64,000 bases of DNA from Microbotryum silenes-acaulis (taxonomy: Eukaryota > Basidiomycota > Microbotryomycetes > Microbotryales > Microbotryaceae), in NCBI GenBank assembly GCA_003665825.1, contig QPFY01000015.1:620001-684000 (forward strand), read 5' to 3'. The stretch's first letter is position 1. The number at the start of each line of letters is the position of its first letter. The notes under the pieces are model-generated. The model ran no database searches and was not told where the DNA came from. It worked only from the letters and a program-made list of their open reading frames with translations. Below are positions 12,241 to 25,240 of this stretch, piece after piece. A program made the translations under genes and the position numbers.

Positions 12241-14238
12241 GGCAATTCACGAGGAAGTGTGAAACGGGAACACATAGTTTGGCGATTCAGGACCACGATG
12301 AGGGTAACACTGCGATATCGGACACGGCGTTCCTCTTAAGTGGTCGAGCCGACGTTCCCCTTCCGATCCCGAAAGCCTGAATAATTGTAGTTAATAACAT
12401 GGCTGGAACGAGAACGGCAGACTAGGTTAAGGAACTAAAACAAGTTCACAATGAAAGAAACACATTGGTTCCGACTTGATCGGAGCCCTCCCCCAGTGCT
12501 CCATTGCCCACCTGCCTACAAAATGATAAACCTCGTGGACCAAGAAGGCCCCCACTTCAGTGAAGATTCCAGCACCACATGATCGCCCGGCTGAACGCCC
12601 AAACTAGGTCGAACGAGTCGACGGCTGGAATACGGCTGCTCCAGTGATCGAAGCTTTACCCACTGGCTGCGACCGATCCGAATAGAAGGTGACTAAAATA
12701 TCGGAATGTCTGGGACGGTGATGTACCTGATACCGCAGGTTGAAGCAGCCGTCGTGAGAGCGTCGTTCACTCCTATCTCCGCCAGTGACTGGATGCCGAA
12801 AGCCGAGAGAGGCGCTGTGTGATTGAATTTATAGTCGGAGATGGGCTTGCCGTGCTTAAGAAGGTGGTAAGGTAGAAACAGAAGTGGGGAATTGCAAGCA
12901 GCCGGTAAGCGGCCGAATGAGGCTTCCTGCGGATCTTTCAAGAACATCGACGACGGGGAAAGTGACTGGGCCAGTTGAAGAACGCGGTCTTCCACCCCAT
13001 ATACCGTGGCTGGTGGCGCCAGCTTTCTCATCCCATCTTCTCATCTAATTTGAATAGGTCTTTGGCACCTAGGGAGGTAAAATGCGCTGACCCCCCCAGG
13101 TGTCGAATGGCCTCATCGGCCTCCTCTGGAAGGAGCAGGAGCTTCAATGTAAGGGGATGCCTTACAGAACAGCCCTATAAGTAGCCTCTGAGTACCTAGA
13201 ACTGCCGAGTTCTAGTTACGACTTGCTTTTAGCCTAGCGGTCAAGAACGACAGATTGTATTTTATGCACATCAGAGGCGCATATCTTACATTCAAGCTCG
13301 GCGATCGAACACCTCTGCCGCGGGGACGCACTGAAGTGTATTGCTGTTCTCTCAGGCGGTTGGAGAGGTGCTCGTCGACCACGAGAGCGTCCGATGTCGG
13401 CTGTCGAGTGATCCGCTTGTTTCATCTTGTTGATTATCCGGCTCGGAAGTTCCTTGCTGACCGAAATGGAATTTCGCCTTTTCGGGCGCGCGCCGGCGTC
13501 TCCACTCCCGTACGACACGACGGCCTCCTTCCGATGGTTTCGACTTGGGCAGGTAGAGCACGAGGGAATGAAGCTGGGAAGCAAGTGGTTTTCCATGTGA
13601 AAGTTTGCCGTCTGCTAGCTGTGCGCACCAAGGGGTACGTGCCGACTCGGAGCCTTGCGCGATCGCAGAACGTCCAGGTCACGTGTCCGCGGGACGCGGG
13701 ACGTTATAACGGATTTTAAACAGATATCAGATGGTACCGACGAGTAGATCGCGGATTCTATCAAGTACAAAGTAACGAATTAACGTACATCTGCATATCA
13801 CCGTCCAAGTGACGAACCGGTGTACATGCATCAATGTAGACATCCCAATCCGGTGCCAGACCATAGTTGCCAGCGGGAGTTTGTGGGAGCCACTCATGCC
13901 AGTGTCGATTGCCCTCACCTCACCGGCTCTATACTCGGGCTCGGCGTTCTCTATCGGGGATCGGGCTGCTTGGACTGGATTCGATCCAGCTCTCCGAGTA
14001 GCGGACGCTCCTCCTTCAATTCCCATTACCTAGCACTCAAAAGCACTTACGACTCTCACATACGTGTGACTTGTACGATCTTGCTCAAGCATCCTAGAGT
14101 CATTGCACACTCGCACTGCAGTTGGCGAAACGTGACGCCCCGCAACTTTGACTCGCGACAGGGCCTGAGCTCAGCTCACAGAGATCGGCACTGCTCAAGG
14201 CGAGATACGCCAGCTCCCCGCCCTAACCATCTCTCAGA
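12241..14238. other. Intergenic, carries a dispersed repeat and a possible coding remnant
   Basis: No complete gene. A 112-codon open frame on the minus strand at 12693-13031 (LLFLPYHLLKHGKPISDYKF) reads like protein but has no partner exons I could find and may be a remnant. A dispersed repeat lies at 13149-13270. The rest holds only short frames. Confidence 0.45.
13149..13270 (-). repeat. Dispersed repeat family R1, copy 1 (inverted relative to copy 2)
   Basis: The reverse complement of this stretch matches 48451-48579 almost base for base over about 120 bases, with a few substitutions and small indels. It includes TAGCCTAGCGGTCAAG (plus strand, about 13233-13248), which resembles the A-box of a type II tRNA, so a short tRNA-derived element is possible; no B-box was found. 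Confidence 0.8.
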
Positions 14239-16764
14239 ATGGAAACATTGTATTCCTTGCCGTTGCTCCGTCACGCCGTCTACAACAGTGCTGCCATCGT
14301 GCAGGCGACCGTTGTGCTGCTGCTTGCGTCGTCACTCTACCTGTTTTACACCGTCGTCGTGAGGCCGCGTCATAACCTCAAGACCATCCCGCACCCGCCC
14401 GTGACCTCGATACTTTTGGGCAACCTCGATCGTATCATTGCAGAGGCACCGGGTGACCCTCATAAAGACTGGGCCCGCCAGTACCCGGGGGTATTCAAGT
14501 ACCGAGGATTCCTCGGCGAGGATCGACTCTGCCTGACCGACCCGGTCGCGCTCAGCCACATCTTGGTGCAAAACGGTTACCGGTACCCTAAGCCAAGCGA
14601 AGTGAGGGGGAACTTGTCCAGAATTTTGGGAAAGGGACTCTTGTTTGCCGAAGGTATGTCATAGGCGCCTCGGAGTTGTTGAAAACTTGCTGACTGGAAA
14701 TGGACCGGTCCCGCTTGCTTGACGGCTCAGGCGATGATCACAGGCGACAGAAGCGCATCATGAATCCTGCCTTCTCACCTTCTACTCTACGCGATCTCTT
14801 GCCCACGTTTTTTGAGTCGTCCTACAAGCTGAGGGATCGCTGGACTGCTCTGATCGACACCGCTGAGTCGGATGCAACTTCGTTCTCTTCGAGCGAGAAA
14901 GCGGACGAGTATGCCAAGTCACACGAGGAGGGCGAGGTCATGCTTGAGGTCACAAAGTGGCTGTCTCGCCTGACGCTGGACATCATAGGCATGGGTGAGT
15001 TGACTCCTTTAGCTCTGATCTGTCAAACTCAGGTCTTGCTCTTGCTCATGGCGACTGTTTCAAATCCACGCAGCCGGATTCGGCTATGATTTTGGTGCTC
15101 TCTCAGGTCAAAAGAACGAACTCGGTGAAGCGTTCCAGCTCATGCTGTCTGGCGGAGGCGCGATACAAAAGACGATTCCGCTCTCGCAAATCTTGATTGG
15201 TCGAATCCTTGGACGCCTAGCTACCGCTCTACCTATATTCAATGTGGCGAAATACATCCCGAACAAACGCGTACAGGCTGTGAGGAAGGGGTTTGAGACG
15301 ATGGACTCGGAGAGCAGGAAGATTGTCGAGGAGAAGAAGCGAGAGCTGGAGAAGGATGGCGGCGCGGCTGCTTTGGGCGGTGAAAAGGATCTCATGACAC
15401 TCCTCCGTAAGTATACTTCTTTTTAACCACCACTGGGATCCGCTACTCAGAGATAACACGTCTAACCACATTGTGTCTCCCAACGTAGTCAAATCCAACT
15501 TGGGCGAGGCGAAAGCCAAAATGAGTGACGCCGAGTTGCAGGGTCAAATGACGGTCCGTGCATTATAAGTATATCCGGAAGACTAGCATTGTTCATCGAC
15601 TAATCAGTTCTATGTCATGGAAACAGACGTTCATCCTGGCGGGGCACGAAACGGTACGTCTTCATTCCGGGCACTGCAATGCCATGTCATTTCTCGGCCC
15701 TTCGACGCACTCACCGCACGTGTGACTTGAGCCTCTCAGACTTCAACTGCCCTCACCTGGTTGCTGCATCACCTCTCACTTCGTCCCGAAATGCAGTCGA
15801 AGCTGCGTCGCGAGATCCGAGAAGCTCGGGCGCACGCGATCGCGGAAAATGGTCGACAAGAACTCAACACTGACGATCTGAACGGGCTAGCTTACCTCGA
15901 CGCAGTTTGCCGAGAGGTGTTGAGATTCGAGCCTCCGGTTTCGTTGACGAGTAAGCTACTATGAATTCCCATTGCATGTCGATCACATTCCTTGACCAAG
16001 CCATTCTGGTGTCCTTCCCGCGTGCAGTTCGCAGTGCCTCCGAGGACGATTCGATTCCCCTTGGTACCCCGGTCAAGGCTACGAACGGCAAGATGATCAG
16101 TTCGGGTCAGATTCCAGCCGAGTTCGTACCGCTACGCTTCATTGCGTTTGAAGCTGACTGGTTTCAGTCCACTCATTTGGCATACTTACTCGTCAGTGGA
16201 AGTAAAGAAAGGCCAGATCCTCGTCGTCTCAATCGCGGCCATCAACACCAACCCTGACGTCTTCGGTGACGACGCGGAGGAGTTCAAACCCGAACGTTGG
16301 CTTGCCAAAGAAGGCGAGCAGAGATCAATTACCGGCAATACGGGGGTCTATTCGAATATGATGACGTTCCTCGCTGGGCCAAGAGCTTGCATCGGATACC
16401 GATTCTCGTGAGTTGCTAGCCTTCATTCACTTCAGGAGTCCGCAGTGTTTTGCGACAGCACCCTGACACTACGATACTGGCGGCTCTGACTATCAACTTG
16501 CAGACTGCTCGAACTCAAGGCGTGAGTCTTGTCTGAGCTTTTCGAAGACCTGAATTCCATGTCTGACAATCTATCTACCCAATTAGAATCGCCTCGGTTC
16601 TGCTCGACTCCTTCTCCTTCAGCCCGCGCGATGCAGACGACATGGCTTCCAAGATCGAACGACGTTCTCAAATCGTCACTAGACCTCTGATTATTGACGA
16701 GGAGCATCTAGGCCATCGAATGCCCTTGAGAGTTCGAGTTTCAGATAGGGAAGGAGAGGAGTGA
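14239..16764 (+). CDS. Cytochrome P450 monooxygenase
   Basis: Haem-thiolate monooxygenase, ER-anchored by an N-terminal helix (VVLLLASSLYLFYTVVV). The canonical marks are all present in order: proline-rich hinge IPHPPVTSILLGN, WxxxR-like region DDHRRQKRIMNPAF, I-helix FILAGHETTSTALTWLL (about 15630-15760), K-helix ExxR in CREVLRFEPP, PERW (about 16295), and the haem loop FLAGPRACIGYRF (about 16365-16408) with the Cys ligand. Roughly eight introns; the first runs from GTATGTC at about 14653 to a CAG before GCGATGATCAC and restores AEGDDHRR. C-terminal exons encode LLELKA and IASVLLDSFSFSP, stop at 16762-16764. Length (about 540 residues) and order are normal, so the enzyme looks intact. Substrate unknown; the N-terminus and long Asp/Glu-rich inserts are in the style of basidiomycete P450s. 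Confidence 0.9.
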
Positions 16765-16921
16765 TCAGCGATTGCATCAAGTGCAGATCGAGTCTGACTT
16801 GTAGCTGGGATCCGTTCAAATATGTGTCGTTTTCTTGCTTTCAGCTTGCGTGCTTCGAAAAAAAATATCCCGAATTATTTATGAAACAGCTACTACCGAT
16901 GGCTGAACGGAACGTGCGCAA

Positions 16922-17595
16922 TCAAAGCTCTACTGTGAAGGGTTCAGCGATTGGGACGGGCTTGCTGCGCAGTCGACTTGTATCCCTGACAGGAGTCACG
17001 GCGAGTCTTGAACCAAGATCTTCCTTGAAGCCGGACCCGCTGTAGAAGTATCCACAAAGCTGACCAAAGGGCGTGCCAACCACTCGGCACATGTCCGGTC
17101 CCGAGGGCAAAAATTCTACAGTTTCACCATGGCCAGTTGGGTCGCTCGATGTAGAAGAGTGTTTGAGAGGCAATGAGATGAATTGGTTCTGGATCCTCAT
17201 CGACCTCTTGCCAGGTGAGCAGAAGTCGCCCGGATCGAATGACAAACGAAATGAGCGTCCAGGTTGGAACGCGACCTGCAGCACGTCTGGGTCGCCTTTC
17301 ACGTTGCATCAAGGCATGACGAGCTCGAAAGTTGGCACTGGCTTGTCTCACGTCGATCGCGCGGGAAACGAGCTCGAAGTGATCGCCCAGATCATAGCCC
17401 ACCGTGAGACAAGCAGAGCGACCGAACTCACGAGCAAACCCAGCTTCGAGGACGGTCGACGAATGAGGCGATAGGGTCGCCACCATGCACGAATCCAACG
17501 AGGGATGTACTGCGGCTGACTCGTCATGTCGAAGGTGCGCATGGGATCCAGGAAGCCACTTTGTAGCGCTGCGCTGGTCGCCTGCAGCTAACATG
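16922..17595 (-). CDS. Possible two-exon gene, unknown product
   Basis: Minus-strand frame from an ATG at 17595 (MLAAGDQRSATKWLPG) reads TVLEAGFAREFGRSACLTVGYDLGDHFELVSRAID, then GTGAGA; splicing to the TGCTGCAG just before GTCGCGTTCC continues in phase with VAFQPGRSFRLSFDPGDFCSPG and later SGPDMCRVVGTPFGQLCGYF to a stop at 16922. Amino-acid texture is protein-like but I recognise no domain, and upstream exons may exist toward 17850 since the same frame stays open there. It ends 158 bases from the P450 stop, convergent. Confidence 0.35.
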
Positions 17596-17599
17596 AGTC

Positions 17600-18478
17600 T
17601 GGGCGCCCGTCGGAGTTTGGGCGTGGTGACGTTGATTGATCGGAACCTGACGTCGGACGACGAAACGACGGCGACCAACCACTTCCTAACGCGAGGGGGC
17701 GTGGAAAATGTCCAAGTCGGTGCACTGCCGAGTGAAAGAATGCCCACGCTGGTGCCCAAAGACGGCCAAGACGGTCAGATAGAGACGGAGTACAACCAGA
17801 CCACGTTGCCGCTCGCCAAGCCGGTCACTGAGCAGCCCAGCGCGCTGTGAGGGGCTGTGAGCGCAAGCAAGGGGCCTCTTCCTCGGGAGCCTCTCCGAAC
17901 GGCCGGGGTTCAAAAATATGCTCGTCATCTTAAAGGTAAGCCACGGTTGCTTTGCAAAAAGGAGAGTCGGTACGTGGACGGAAGATGCAGGTTTGATTAT
18001 GTACAGCAGAACGCAGAATTCGAAACGCGGAGAGTAGTGTCTTTGCCCCAGAAGAAGGGGAAGGAAGCAAGCAAAGGAGTGATAAGCGCGCTTCTCACCC
18101 ATCCTTGAACGGAAGTTCAACAGAGGGGAGCAATTCGCGAAGGAACGAAGAGGACAGCGGCAAAGGCGGGCTAGGCCACGGAAGGGGATGCGGGGGGAAC
18201 AGGGTAGGATCGCGGAGGGGTGATGCTGGTGGCGATACTTTTTCGTTAGGGGCATTGGGGGACGGGAGCGATGACGGCGGTACTCCAAGTAGGCCTCGGG
18301 GGAACGATTGCTGAAGGGTATCGATGCTAAAGTCTGGTTGGGTCCGCACACGATGTCGCGTTGCATCGAGGATTGTCGAAGTAAGATAGGGGGGTGTGTG
18401 TGTGTGTGTTAGAAAGTTGGAGAGATGCGCAAAGACTCCTAGCGCGGCTTGTAGTCCGCGTACGGGGCGATGGCCAGA
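17600..18478. other. Intergenic or unassigned
   Basis: No gene supported. Open frames here are short or low complexity; a (TG)n run is at about 18394-18411. Part of it may hold upstream exons of the doubtful gene at 16922-17595. Confidence 0.35.
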
Positions 18479-21078
18479 TTATGCGAGCAACGCGAATGCG
18501 ACGGACAGCAAGCCCGTCAAGCTCGGCACGACGGTCATGCTGGATGCACTGTTCGAGCGATTTGAGGCGTCGGCCGCGGTAGAGAAAGCGTTGATGCTGG
18601 TGCCCGTCGAAGGCGGCGGCGTCGTTCCCGAGGGGCCTGAGGTGTTGGGACTTGTCGTGGGGCTTGTCGTGGGGCTACTAGGCGTGGTCGTGGGTGGCTC
18701 GCTCGTCGTCGTAGACACACCAACGGGGGCAGCAGCAATGCTAGTGTTGTGGTGCTTCCTGGCGTAAGCAGAAGCCTCGGCAGCAACGACGGCGTCTTCA
18801 AGCGTCACGTTCTCAACCTTGGGAACGCCGCATTCTCCGATCTGCGATCGAGAAAGGCGACAGCGCAAGCACGGTGAATGGAATCAGCATTAGACCCGGG
18901 TTACTGGTTGGACGGTGCACAAATTATCTCTGAAGCAAGTGAGTGGTACTAACAGGAGTGTAGTAGAAGAAGTGATCTTCGAGAACGTTACCGCCGAGGC
19001 AGTTGGGGTCGCCGACCTCGCTGTGAGCAGGCAAGACACGCGTGATGTGCAAATGCGATCAGAGATACGCCAGGTGGGTATCGTAGAGCCTAGTATACCG
19101 TACGTACTTGCAGACGTCGTAGTTCATACCGTAGGTCGAGTTGGTTCCATAGATGTGGAAGCCTTGCAGAGTGTGGGTGCAGTCGTCCGACTCGGGAATG
19201 AAGTTCACGACCGAATCGTTGGCGTGGACCGTGCGTTGGCCGGCCTCACCTTGGTATAGTGCGTCGTACAAGTTGGCGGCGGCAGAGTTAAACACGCAAG
19301 GGGTACCTAGCGCATGAGACCAGTGTGACATGTTGCGGTAGCCAAGATCTGGTGGCACAGATGACGGGAAATCGAATTAGGCGCGATGACTCGTGACTAC
19401 ATGGTTTGGTCAAACCGAGCCGATGCGAATTCGGACTGACCCAAAGCAGCGACTAAACCGACCATGCCACCGAAGGCGTGGCCCGTGATCGACCATTGGT
19501 GACCGGATGCGGCGACTGCCTGCTTAGCGATGGCCCAGTCGTTGGTCAGGTCCTTGGCCTCGAGGTCTATGTCCCCAGATAGGGAAGCAAGGTTCCACGA
19601 GTCGGGTAAAATCAGTACAGCTAACTACCAAACCGCTTCAGGTGTCACAAAGACTGAGTCGTAGCTCGAGGAAACGTACACGCTTCCACGGCACCAGTGT
19701 GAGCCTTGCAGGTCTGGTTGCCGCAGCCCTGGCCGATATTGATCGCCTCGTTGATTCGCATCGGCGTCGCATTGAAGTTTTGCCACCCATAGACACTCCC
19801 GATAACCATGACAACCTAAGAAAGTCCAGGAGAAGGGGTGGATATCTCAGTTCTGGAGCTCCGAGTTTCCGAGATAAGGCGAGTCGAGAACCCGACTGAC
19901 CTTGTCCATTTCTGCAAGACACAATGGATGCAAATGCGGTTTTTGCGTGTCAGCTGACGCTGCTGCCGACGTGAGACCGCTCTGTGCTGTATTCCCTGTG
20001 CCCACGTGGCCCATTCCCCCGAGGCCAGTAGCCTTGGAAGCCATGGCGGCGGCTGAACGGGGAGCACGGGATGGGATCGTCGCAAAAGGCATCAAAGTGC
20101 ACGGAGCAACACAAGAAGAACGAGGACAGACCTGGAATTTGTACAGTGAACCCATGAACACCCTGCAAGGTCGGTCCCCACTGTTCGAGGAGAGTCCACG
20201 GCCGCTCGGTGCTATTGGGGTAGGACTTCGCCAACGACGCCGCGGTAAAGGACTGGTTCGGGCACTTGGTATTGTAGTCTCCATAGGCCGCCATTGCGAG
20301 AACTGAGAGTGCAGATCATGACGATGGGTCATATTCGCGGTGCAGTGCGACGAGGCATTGATCGAGACGACACAGGTCACGCGACCGCACGTGATTCGGT
20401 GAAAATCCACGCGGGATCGTGAACATGCCACGAGATCGCCATGGTCCGGGCGCGGGCCAGCAGGAGGAAAGAGAGAAAGAAGATTGCATGACTCTGGATC
20501 AGCATGTGGTTCGCAGTGCAGCAACAACAAGTCATGGCATCGTCGCTCGTGCTGTCCCATGCACCACAACAAGAGGTGTGGTCTCGTCGGGTTGAGTGAA
20601 GTGCAAGCGACGGCAGGTGTACTGCGCAAACGCGCAACGCGCGGGCGTGCTTGGCGTGGTCGGCAGTGTGGGCGGCGTGTGTGGACATGCCGCGGGGCGG
20701 GCGGGCGAGAGTTAGAGAGCGCGGCATCGGCTGGCGTTGAGGGATGGCACGAGTCTGACCCAACATGCACCGAGCAACGAAGAAGCTCCGAGACGAACGA
20801 GGAGCTGCAGACTCACAGCCATGGTATTGGTCATGCCAGACTGCAAAAAGGTGGGACGGGGCATGTCATATAAGAGTCCGTTCGCAGTTGTATCATCAGC
20901 TCAAGCTCTTTATAGCCTCCACGGCGCAACGACCCCCTGAGCTGAGCTGACCAGCCAGTGGCAGCAGCACAGCACCACGGAGCAAGCACTCACACTGCGA
21001 CGTGGTTATGGAATCGGCGACAACACCCGACACAAGCGCGGCGAGGGGCAGCAAGGCTGCAGTAAGGGTCGACAGCAT
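18479..21078 (-). CDS. GPI-type lipase class 3-like protein with nucleophile Ser replaced by Ala
   Basis: Secreted alpha/beta-hydrolase-fold protein. The N-terminus MLSTLTAALLPLAALVSGVVA is a signal peptide (start 21078). Exons encode AAYGDYNTKCPNQSFTAA, VVMVIGSVYGWQNFNATP, then DLTNDWAIAKQAVAASGHQW followed by SITGHAFGGMVGL (about 19460-19490). The position of the catalytic serine in the lipase elbow G-x-S-x-G is an alanine (GCC, 19477-19475). The other two triad regions survive: HANDSVVNFIP (Asp) and GFHIYGTNSTYG (His), as in fungal class 3 lipases. The C-terminus is a Ser/Thr/Pro-rich stalk followed by a hydrophobic tail (PSLTGLLSVAFALLA), typical of a GPI signal. About seven introns; the join between the signal-peptide exon and the next is not resolved. 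Likely a non-catalytic wall or surface relative of the lipases, unless a different serine serves. Confidence 0.7.
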
Positions 21079-22183
21079 GGTTGATGCAAGCTCGGGGTGG
21101 GAAAGAAGAAAACGAGCAACAGAGGTAAGCCGGCGGCGAAGGGCGAAACAGGAAGCGAAACACTGCGAAACAACGCCCAGCATGGCCAAGCTGAGCGAGC
21201 CTGAGACAGAGGCGCGCGACTCCGTCAGCGCCCTACGGGAAATCCGCGGCTCAGCTTCGAGCTTTCTATTCTGAGTGGCATGGGTGGCATGAGCTTGGCG
21301 GAAATATATCCCAGTCGAAGTCAACAACAGCGTGGACATTGAACATTGAGGGCTGGGTGCGAGAGACTTGCTCCTCCTTTTACGATTTTCACAAAAATAG
21401 CTGTGCTTACCTAGGTAGTGATCAATGCTACACGGCCAGGTGCCTGGGGCTCGTGGCAGTGAGACAAAAAAAGAAACAGAAAAAAGATCGAGGGTCCTCC
21501 GGATGATCGTGCCGATTCAAGATTTCCGAGAAAGTCGATCGAACTTCCATCGTCGTCGGGCCGTCCGAAGACCCGGACTCAAATCTTACCAGAGCAAGCC
21601 TGTCACCGAATTGTGAATGATTGCATCGTCATGGCTCCCCGAAGGTCGATGGGAATGGCTACTTGCGCCTATTCTCACGCAGCACAGCCTCGGAGACGAT
21701 TGACCAAGCGCGATCGCCACGGCGAGCGAGCGATCCTGGAATAAGATGTCACGTGCTACTGCTCCTGTGGCGCCTACTCGGAGTTTTGATTGGGACTCCA
21801 AGTCACTACAATCAGAATGACCTTCTTTTCATAAATCTCTTTGACAGCTCTGCTACCTACTTCTGCAGGATGGAGCGGTAATCCGCGGACTTGATACGCC
21901 GCGCGCGGCCGCCATGCCAGGCCATGCCCGGGGGGTGCCCGCTCTGTCTGGTCCCTCCTCTCTCCTCTCGTCTCTCGCCGTGCCCGACGTCACTCTCTCG
22001 CGCTTCCGTCAACGGATCCGTCCTTTGCCCGTGGTAAGTAGTGCATCACCTGTGGTGCACCCATGCCCACACCTCGATTGACAAGGTCCAGCGAGCGACT
22101 GTAGAAGACAGACTTGTTCTTACTGGCGGTCCGAGGAGCTTTCGTCGTCTTGGAACGTTCAAGACCGTCACATTGCCAGCAAG
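21079..22183. other. Divergent intergenic region
   Basis: Lies between the lipase-like gene (-) and the carboxylesterase gene (+), so it should hold both promoters. No other gene is visible. Confidence 0.5.
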
Positions 22184-25100
22184 ATGGGGACAGTGAAGAA
22201 GGGATCATCCTCAAGCAGCTATGGAATAGAATGTGGGCTTGACTCGACGTCGGCTTCGATCCTCCTGCGAGACTTTGATGAGGATGGCCCTCGACAAGAT
22301 GACCACGACCACGATGACGTCGAACGCCAGCCATCCGCACACCCCCATCCACCAAGTTCGCGCGCCGTAGACATCGTAGTCGTCGATAATAACGCTCACT
22401 CTTCAGGTCGTGCTCATATCCGTGCTCGTGCTCGATACCCGCTTCGGCTTCTGGTATCATACCAGGCAGCGTGGGAATGGCTCACCGAGCGCGTACGGAT
22501 CCCCAAACGCTTCCTCATCCCGTCCATCTCCTTATTTCTCGTCTACTATACGGTTCAATTTATCTACTTGGATCCAGAGCAGTGGGAGGTACCCCCAGAG
22601 CAGCGCCTCGATGGCCCCAACGCTGAGCCGGTCGACACGATCATTCGCTCTTCCGGAACGAGGTACCGGGGGAAACTCTACGAGCAGTCCTCCGGGGTCA
22701 AACATCCATACATAGGGTGGATGTCGATCCCTTACGCCCATCAGCCAACGAGGTTCAGGCAATCCCACCTGGTCCCGGTCCGAGCGCAGGTTGATGGGGA
22801 GGCCGAAGGGGACGGGGATGCCGTTGTCGATGCCACTGAATGGGATCAAGGCTGTACGAGGCTGAAGAATGGTATGTCCGGCCAGCAAGGCTATGACGGA
22901 TCCGAAGATTGTCTGAGGTTAGGAGCGAAAAGTTTGGAATGTTCATGTTGCCGAGGGTGACGCTCAACGACGATCTTCTCCAGGATCAACGTCTTCACCC
23001 CGGCTCGAAAAATACCCGGTCGATTACTTCCAGTGCTGTTCTGGATTCATGGAGGTGCGTAAGCAGGAAAGGGAACACAGAGCCGTGCTGGGTGGTATAG
23101 AAGGGCTAACGGGTAGATTACGCTTCTCATCTCTCTTGTTAGGAGGCTATGTCGCGGGGTACGCCGCCGATCCGCGCTACGACCCCGGCCAGTTGATGGA
23201 CCGAGCCCAGTCGATGCAGAAGCCGGTTATCATCGTGTCCATAAAGTAAGCCGAGCACAATTCGGGATTACGAATCATATAAACCCGCTTGAAGGCTAAC
23301 TACTCTTGGCCGCACAGCTACCGCCTCGTCGCCTTAGGGTTCACGGCCACACCGCCCACCCCACCCCATATACCCACGCAGAGGCCTAAAGAATGCGACC
23401 TGAACGTCGGGCTCAAGGATCAGCTCTGGCGATGCAGTGGGTACAGCGCGAAATTGAGAAATTTGGCGGAGATCCGAAAGCTGTGAGTGAGACTGAAAGT
23501 GGGTCCCGCTGTGTGTCCTGTGCAAGCCCGCCAGGCTCATTGTCGGGATCATCGCTCTTTTCAGGCAACACTTGTTCGCCATAGTACTGGAGCGATGTCG
23601 GTTGGATTGCATCAGCTCTACTCGCCGCCTGGGCTATTCAGAGCCGCCTTTATGATGTCGGGAGGCCCATCTTCGTGAGTCATGTCAAAGGCCAAAGTTT
23701 TCGCATTCCGCAAATAAAGTTTGACCCCCCTCGTTTCGCATTTTAATCGAGTAAGATTTCCTGTTCCCTGGCCGCACGATGCCGCAGCAAGGGTACTGCA
23801 CCCCCTCGCAGCACCCTCTTCATGTCCGCCCGCCCCCAGAACAGCACGAGTACGGGCCGCCTTCCAATGTCAGGCTAACCCAATGCTTGCGGGAGCTATC
23901 GATCGAGTATTTTATGGACACTACGAGAACACTGAGTGACCCCTATGGAGTCAATGGTTGGTTCCCTTGGTACCCTGTGAGTTTTGTTGTTGTCTATAAA
24001 GCACGGATCACTCTGATATGAGGACTGACGCCGACGCAATGACAGGTCCTTGAAGGGGAGTTCGAGGGCTCATGGATCGACGTTCGACCGAGCGAGAGGA
24101 TCGTCAGATGTGCCTATAACCGGGTCCCGATCATCATGGGAAGTGTCATAGACGAAGGGACAAGATCAATGTTCGGAGGCTTTGATCACGTCTTGAGCGT
24201 TTGCTGAACATAAACTGGGGTGGGCCGACGTAGATTCGCAAGTCCGGAACTCGATTCTCAGCAGGCCGTCCAAGATGCTTTGCAACGTCAGTCAGTATTG
24301 AGAGTTCTCGAGGGTTCCGACTCCATGTCATGGAGAATCTAACCTCCCCCGCCCCCCCCTCTGCCCCACGCTCAGATGCCTTCTCGTTCGCCTTTGGCGG
24401 AATCCAAGACTTGCTCGATCCCATCTGGCAATATTATCCCTTCAACAAGTTCAACAAAGAATCCCCTTACAAGACCGGTAACGAGACCTTTGGTCTATCC
24501 CCCGCATACAAACAAGGCTTGAGTCTTTTAGGCGATGTGTTCTTCCAGGCGCCGCGACGACATCTCTTGAGGGAGACGCCGAAGGATTTTGGTGAAGCGG
24601 CCTGGAACTATATTTGGAATGAACCGAGGGAGGGGGCAGAACCGAGACTTGGGGGTGAGTGGGCTTTTATACTCGTGAAGTCTTACGATGTTCTTCCCAA
24701 TGATCAGAGCTGACGGAGACTGCGCCGTTTCCTCTGCCTTACTAGTGCAACACGGAGCGGACCTATCGGCTTGGTGGGGTCGTCCCAACTCAAGCGATAG
24801 CGAGATCCACCGTCTGAGTCGTCACATGACTTCCTATCTCATGTGAGTGAATTGCACCCTCTGTATGGACTTTGCTCTGTGGATCTGAGCTAATCCTTGA
24901 AGTTGCACGCGATCGCCTTTTGCGCGTGCCACTCGCTCTGCTACCAGCAACTTTGTCAACCACATGACTCCTAATGGACCAGGTCGTAAGTAGCAAAGGC
25001 TTCAAATTTCAGGCTCGGGAGCGCATCTTGGAGTATCATCCCTAACTTGCCCGTTCACCCGCTTCTCGCGTAGTCCGAGACTGGCCTCAATACGGCGTCG

Positions 25101-25240
25101 CTCGGAATACGCTCCAGTTCGCGCGTCACAACTTAACCCTGGCCCATGACGATGACCGATTGGACGCGATGCAGTTCCTCAATAGAAATAACCCGCTGTT
25201 CCAATCGGTGAAGGGGATTCCGAATTTGGGCGTCCGCTGA
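22184..25240 (+). CDS. Membrane-anchored type-B carboxylesterase
   Basis: Serine esterase of the cholinesterase-like family, with an unusual N-terminal extension. Seen: a hydrophilic cytosolic tail of about 110 residues with an Asp/His-rich patch, then one hydrophobic segment FLIPSISLFLVYYTVQFIYL (about 22510-22570), making it a type II membrane protein. The lumenal catalytic domain follows: EDCLRLNVFTPAR (family signature EDCLxLNV), oxyanion HGGGYVAGYA, nucleophile GHSTGAMS (about 23585-23605), acid SVIDEGTR (Glu, about 24145-24165) and HGADLSAWWG (His, about 24755-24780). So Ser, Glu and His are all present. About nine introns; stop at 25238-25240 after GIPNLGVR. The usual FGESAGG is GHSTGAM here, which still satisfies G-x-S-x-G. 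Substrate unknown. Confidence 0.85.

Noticed and set aside
17686..18366. 226-codon minus-strand ORF upstream of the doubtful gene
   Set aside because: Compositionally Arg/Pro/Ser-rich with no motif; kept only as a possible source of upstream exons for 16922-17595.
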